Assembly: GCF_000372465.1 (NCBI RefSeq)
Contig: NZ_AQUZ01000039.1
Span: forward strand, 1-64,000
DNA from: Kribbella catacumbae DSM 19601
Lineage (GTDB): Bacteria; Actinomycetota; Actinomycetes; Propionibacteriales; Kribbellaceae
Length of the DNA: 64,000 bases
Direction of reading: 5' to 3'
The notes under the pieces are model-generated. The model had not been told where the DNA came from, did not search any database, and saw only the letters and a list, made by a program, of their open reading frames with translations. Every line of letters begins with the position of its first letter. Position 1 is the first letter of the stretch. Positions 61,438-64,000 of the stretch are shown in pieces. The position numbers were made by a program, and so were the translations under genes.

Positions 61438-61611
61438 CTAACCGCCTGGCCACGGGGGTGGAGGCGGCGGATTATTGATGACACCGAAGGCACAGCGGCG
61501 GCTCGGCTCCTCGGCTATGCAGCCTTCAAGAACACCGATCCACACGACCCCGCAGAGCACAGCAACGACCAACCCGACCTTTCGACCCGAGCGAGTGCCG
61601 GCAGAATTCAC
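61438..61611 (-). CDS. Proline-tail micropeptide 3
   Basis: A 57-aa peptide; the GTG at 61611 follows AAGGA. It has a basic N-terminus, one hydrophobic segment (VGLVVAVLCGVVWIGVLEGC), a short loop with Cys, and the tail NNPPPPPPWPGG. The hydrophobic stretch ending in Gly-Cys could be a lipoprotein signal or a membrane anchor. Tail and layout match the peptide at 61900-62082. Function unknown; it may be a membrane-anchored peptide whose Pro-rich end is exposed. Confidence 0.75.
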   Translation of the reverse strand: MNSAGTRSGRKVGLVVAVLCGVVWIGVLEGCIAEEPSRRCAFGVINNPPPPPPWPGG

Positions 61612-61641
61612 TTGTCGTCCTTCCAAATTCGAACTGCTTAA

Positions 61642-61815
61642 CTACCCGGTTGGTCCGGGTCCTGGAGGTGGCGGGCCCGGCACCCAACCCTGGGCTTCCG
61701 AAACGATCGACGCCGCGACCACCCAACTGTCGAACACGCCAAACCACGTACCCACGCACCACAACCCCGACAACATCCCCGCGAGGCATGTAGACCAACT
61801 AATGCGGCAACGCAT
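61642..61815 (-). CDS. Proline-tail micropeptide 2
   Basis: A 57-aa peptide; the ATG at 61815 is preceded by AGGGGA. It has the start MRCRISWSTC, the hydrophobic 'LAGMLSGLWCVGTWFGVF', and a tail WVPGPPPPGPGPTG. The tail is a variant of the P6-WPGG ends of its two neighbours. It is readable only in this frame; a longer overlapping frame lacks a ribosome-binding site and a plausible composition. Confidence 0.7.
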   Translation of the reverse strand: MRCRISWSTCLAGMLSGLWCVGTWFGVFDSWVVAASIVSEAQGWVPGPPPPGPGPTG

Positions 61816-61899
61816 GATTCCCCTTTCGTCAACGAGCTGACATCCGACAGAGGACCCTTCTCAGGCTCAGGCGACCAGCTCGCTGAGGAACAACGGCTG

Positions 61900-62082
61900 T
61901 CAACCCCCAGGCCAAGGGGGCGGGGGCGGCGGATTCGTCAAGCCACCAATGGCGATTGAGCTCTCTGGCTCACCAGCGTGCTCGCCATCAGCCGGATGGA
62001 TCGCGGTACTTGCCCACAGGATTGCCATCAGGAAGCCAGCGAACCCAATCAACCAGCTCGGGCGACTGTCACACCTCAACAT
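61900..62082 (-). CDS. Proline-tail micropeptide 1
   Basis: A 60-aa peptide; the ATG at 62082 follows GAGGAGG with good spacing. It has the start MLRCDSRPS, the hydrophobic 'WLIGFAGFLMAILWAST', an acidic linker, and the tail TNPPPPPPWPGG. It is the first gene of the micropeptide-DoxX operon. About 40 bases upstream lies the 18-bp motif shared with the secreted-protein gene at 7459. Confidence 0.75.
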   Translation of the reverse strand: MLRCDSRPSWLIGFAGFLMAILWASTAIHPADGEHAGEPESSIAIGGLTNPPPPPPWPGG

Positions 62083-62119
62083 CTGTCCTCCTCGCAGTGT
62101 TGGGAGTCTGTCGCAGCGA

Positions 62120-62137
62120 GATGGGCAATCACTGGGA
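62120..62137 (-). promoter_or_regulatory. Shared upstream motif, copy 2
   Basis: GATGGGCAATCACTGGGA is identical to 7537-7554 and lies just before the micropeptide operon. A GTCGCAG box precedes it at both sites. A common regulator is inferred. Confidence 0.4.
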
Positions 62138-62207
62138 GGAAAGCTGCCCCCGTCTACAGTCAGGGAACACTCACTCCAGCGGAAGGTTGTTGGGGTGAAC
62201 TGGTTGC

Positions 62208-63155
62208 ATGCCAAAGAAGGACAATTCAAGGGTTCAACGGGCCGTTCGCCTGGGTGGAACGCTCCTGGAGCGCACGGCGCCCCGGCTCGCTGCCAAGCTT
62301 GCCGAACAGATCTTCTTCCGCCTGCCACGGCGAGCGCCAATGCACCGGCGCCAAATCCCGCTGGAGTTCCCGCTTGGCGAGTCCTTCGCTGTCTCGCATG
62401 ACGGCCTGCAGGTCCGCGGGATCGCCTGGGGCACAGGCCCAGCGATCTATCTCGTCCACGGCTGGGGCGGCTGGAGAACACAGCTGGCCGCGTACGCGCT
62501 CCCACTCGTCAAGGCCGGCTTCCGCGTCGTTGCGTACGACGCCCTGAGCCATGGTGACTCCGATGCCGGCCGCAGCGGCCCTCAGAGTTCCGATCCGTTG
62601 GAGGCCGCCGGATCACTCCACGAAGTCGTAGCTCGGTTCGGAGCGCCCCACGCGATCGTCGCCCACTCAATGGGCGCGATTGTCGTAGCCAGCGCCATCC
62701 GCAACGGCCTACCTACCCCACGCCGCCTCGTCTTCATCGCCGCAGCCAACACCTACAACCCCAGCCTCGACCTACTCACGGACCTCACCGGCATCGGTCC
62801 TAGAACCCGGCGCCACCTCCTCCGCCGAATCCACCAGCGCCTCGGCCTCCCCTTCCGGTACTTCGACGTCGCCGGCATCTTCTCCGACCTCCTCGCCGAG
62901 CGCGGGACACTGCCTCATCTGCTTTGCCTCCACGACATCAACGACCCGGAGATGCCCTACACCGGCTCGGTCACCATCGCTGAAGGCTGGCCCAACGCCC
63001 AGCTACACCCCACCAAGGGTCTAGGCCACCGCGACATCCTGCGCGACCCCGACGCCATCCAGATGGCCACCACCTTCCTGACCCAAGACTCCACCGTCCA
63101 GATCCGCCAGCCGCACAGCGGACCCGGCCACACCAGGCAGGAGGGCACTCCATGA
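62208..63155 (+). CDS. Alpha/beta-hydrolase
   Basis: A 315-aa serine hydrolase. It has the oxyanion segment LVHGWGGWR, the nucleophile elbow AHSMGA, an acid residue in HDINDPEMPY and His in LGHRDIL near the C-terminus, so a complete catalytic triad is likely. A basic, amphipathic N-terminus of about 45 residues (RVQRAVRLGGTLLERTAPRL) precedes the catalytic domain. There is no signal peptide. The small gene that follows overlaps its stop (ATGA), so the two are translated together. The substrate is unknown. Confidence 0.88.
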   Translation: MPKKDNSRVQRAVRLGGTLLERTAPRLAAKLAEQIFFRLPRRAPMHRRQIPLEFPLGESFAVSHDGLQVRGIAWGTGPAIYLVHGWGGWRTQLAAYALPLVKAGFRVVAYDALSHGDSDAGRSGPQSSDPLEAAGSLHEVVARFGAPHAIVAHSMGAIVVASAIRNGLPTPRRLVFIAAANTYNPSLDLLTDLTGIGPRTRRHLLRRIHQRLGLPFRYFDVAGIFSDLLAERGTLPHLLCLHDINDPEMPYTGSVTIAEGWPNAQLHPTKGLGHRDILRDPDAIQMATTFLTQDSTVQIRQPHSGPGHTRQEGTP

Positions 63156-63607
63156 ACGCGAATGGACCAGCCTCGGTGACCTTCACGATCGCTGGCGGCC
63201 TTGTGATCGAGGACCTGAGGATCGAGGACGAACTCTTCGCCGCTGTCCGGAGCCTGTGCTTCGAGGCGGTCGAAGTACTCGCAACTCCAGGCACCTCCTA
63301 TACCTATCGCTACCTCCGGTCTGCAGCACACCTGACGCTCGAGGCCTCGCGGGACGGCACCCTACTGTCGATCACCGGTGACGAGATCGACTCCATCACC
63401 TTGTCCCGACCCGAGCTCCTGGTCGCGCTGTATGCCTGTGGACTGCGCTACATCGGGATGCTCGAGGCCGGTCGAGCAGACGGTCAGCCTGTCTCCGCCG
63501 AGCTGTCCCAGCTCCGTCCATATTTGCAGAGGGCCCGGGCGGCTCTCACCGCTCCGGACCCTGTCTGCGGCGCACGACCTGTCGGGCAGTTGCCCGACAG
63601 GTCTTAG
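63152..63607 (+). CDS. Small protein of unknown function coupled to hydrolase
   Basis: A 151-aa, mostly hydrophilic protein, translationally coupled to the hydrolase. The N-terminal half is rich in beta strands (VTFTIAGGLVIEDLRI, YTYRYLRSAAHLTLEASRDG) and the C-terminal half is helical (LSRPELLVALYACGLRYIGM). The family is not recognised. A terminator hairpin overlaps its last codons. Confidence 0.7.
   Translation: MNANGPASVTFTIAGGLVIEDLRIEDELFAAVRSLCFEAVEVLATPGTSYTYRYLRSAAHLTLEASRDGTLLSITGDEIDSITLSRPELLVALYACGLRYIGMLEAGRADGQPVSAELSQLRPYLQRARAALTAPDPVCGARPVGQLPDRS
63577..63602. terminator. Bidirectional hairpin terminator
   Basis: ACCTGTCGGGCA (63577-63588) pairs perfectly with TGCCCGACAGGT (63591-63602) with a two-base loop. 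It serves the two convergent genes ending at 63607 and 63648. Confidence 0.8.
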
Positions 63608-63647
63608 GCAGCCTCAGGCAATTCGCCCACCTAGGCCACAGATGGGG

Positions 63648-64000
63648 TCACGGGCAGCTGTTCCGTGACTCGGCGCTGCAGCTGTCTTTGCCAGCAGCGC
63701 CGTAGGCCTGGTCCAGGCCGCCGTCGCCGATCAGGACATCGTCGCCCAGCAGCCCATACAAGCGGTCGTTACCGCCGAACCCGCGCAGAGTGTTCCGCAG
63801 ACCATTGCCAACGAGCATGTCGTTGAAGTTCGATCCATACACGTTTTCGATGTCAACTCGGATGTTGTCGCCTTCGCCGGGTCGACCGTCGTTGGCCTTC
63901 CCATCGAGTGATACACCCACCGGTCCCGAGTGAGCGAGGTAGGTGGCGAGGTCTAGTCCGGCTCCACCGATCAGAGTGTCGCTGCCAGGGCCACCTTCTA
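63648..64000 (-). CDS. RTX-type calcium-binding repeat protein, C-terminal part
   Basis: The open frame enters from the window end, so only the last 117 or so residues are visible. They are glycine-rich nonapeptide repeats (EGGPGSDTLIGGAGLDLATY, GNGLRNTLRGFGGNDRLYGL, GDDVLIGDGGLDQAYGAAGK) with a two-Cys tail (KDSCSAESRNSCP). The insert 'VSLDGKANDGRPGEGDNIRV' closely parallels 'VVKIDDTANDGKSGEGDNVH' in the protein at 59065, so the two are paralogues. The start and upstream domains lie outside the window. Confidence 0.9.
   Translation of the reverse strand, partial: EGGPGSDTLIGGAGLDLATYLAHSGPVGVSLDGKANDGRPGEGDNIRVDIENVYGSNFNDMLVGNGLRNTLRGFGGNDRLYGLLGDDVLIGDGGLDQAYGAAGKDSCSAESRNSCP

Overview
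The window reads as chromosomal DNA of a high-GC actinomycete. Sec and Tat signal peptides, a LAL-type LuxR regulator, an LppU-like anchored protein, DoxX, DUF4185 and very large secreted YD-repeat proteins suggest a soil genus such as Kribbella or a relative; this is inference, as no rRNA or other marker gene is present. No tRNA, rRNA or CRISPR array was seen.

Region 1 (1-11.5 kb) is ordinary accessory chromosome. It holds a secreted beta-propeller protein, a three-gene DrrAB-type ABC exporter in translationally coupled minus-strand order, a divergent 863-aa LAL regulator, a secreted three-repeat protein, a GNAT acetyltransferase, and a 937-aa secreted protein joining a parallel beta-helix, FG-GAP repeats and a PASTA tail. 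Region 2 (11.5-13.6 kb) is a graveyard: a frameshifted phosphatase, a decayed IS3 transposase, the tail of a tyrosine recombinase and the tail of an IS1634-like transposase.

Region 3 is framed by two giant paralogous minus-strand genes: rhs1 (13600-27555, 4651 aa) and rhs2 (43186-56760, 4524 aa). Both carry YD repeats, an inserted Ig-like block, LysM, a glycine-rich hydrophobic segment and unrelated AT-richer C-terminal tips. Between them lie two quite different things. At 28065-34796 is a compact plus-strand RiPP operon: two tandem precursor genes with near-identical leaders and different Thr-rich cores ending in Cys, an HFCD flavoprotein, a degenerate kinase-like protein, an active/inactive pair of M16 peptidases, an aminoglycoside-phosphotransferase-like kinase and a HopA1-family protein. 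This gene set matches the dehydration and decarboxylation machinery of thioamitides and class V lanthipeptides, but no YcaO, TfuA, methyltransferase or dedicated transporter gene is present. At 35034-42856 is a nested mobile element: a complete recombinase-in-trio (RIT) element with 82-bp inverted ends sits inside the middle recombinase gene of a second RIT, which is itself bordered by two inverted C-terminal halves of IS3 transposases, both cut at the same codon.

Region 4 (56.8-64 kb) holds a TatA-like gene and an LppU-like gene upstream of rhs2, a Tat-exported DUF4185 protein, two RTX-type repeat proteins (the second runs off the window end), a small membrane protein, a minus-strand operon of three micropeptides with Pro/Gly-rich tails followed by DoxX, and an alpha/beta hydrolase coupled to a small unknown gene.

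The main candidates for a previously undescribed system are the RiPP operon, the nested RIT structure and the proline-tail micropeptide trio.
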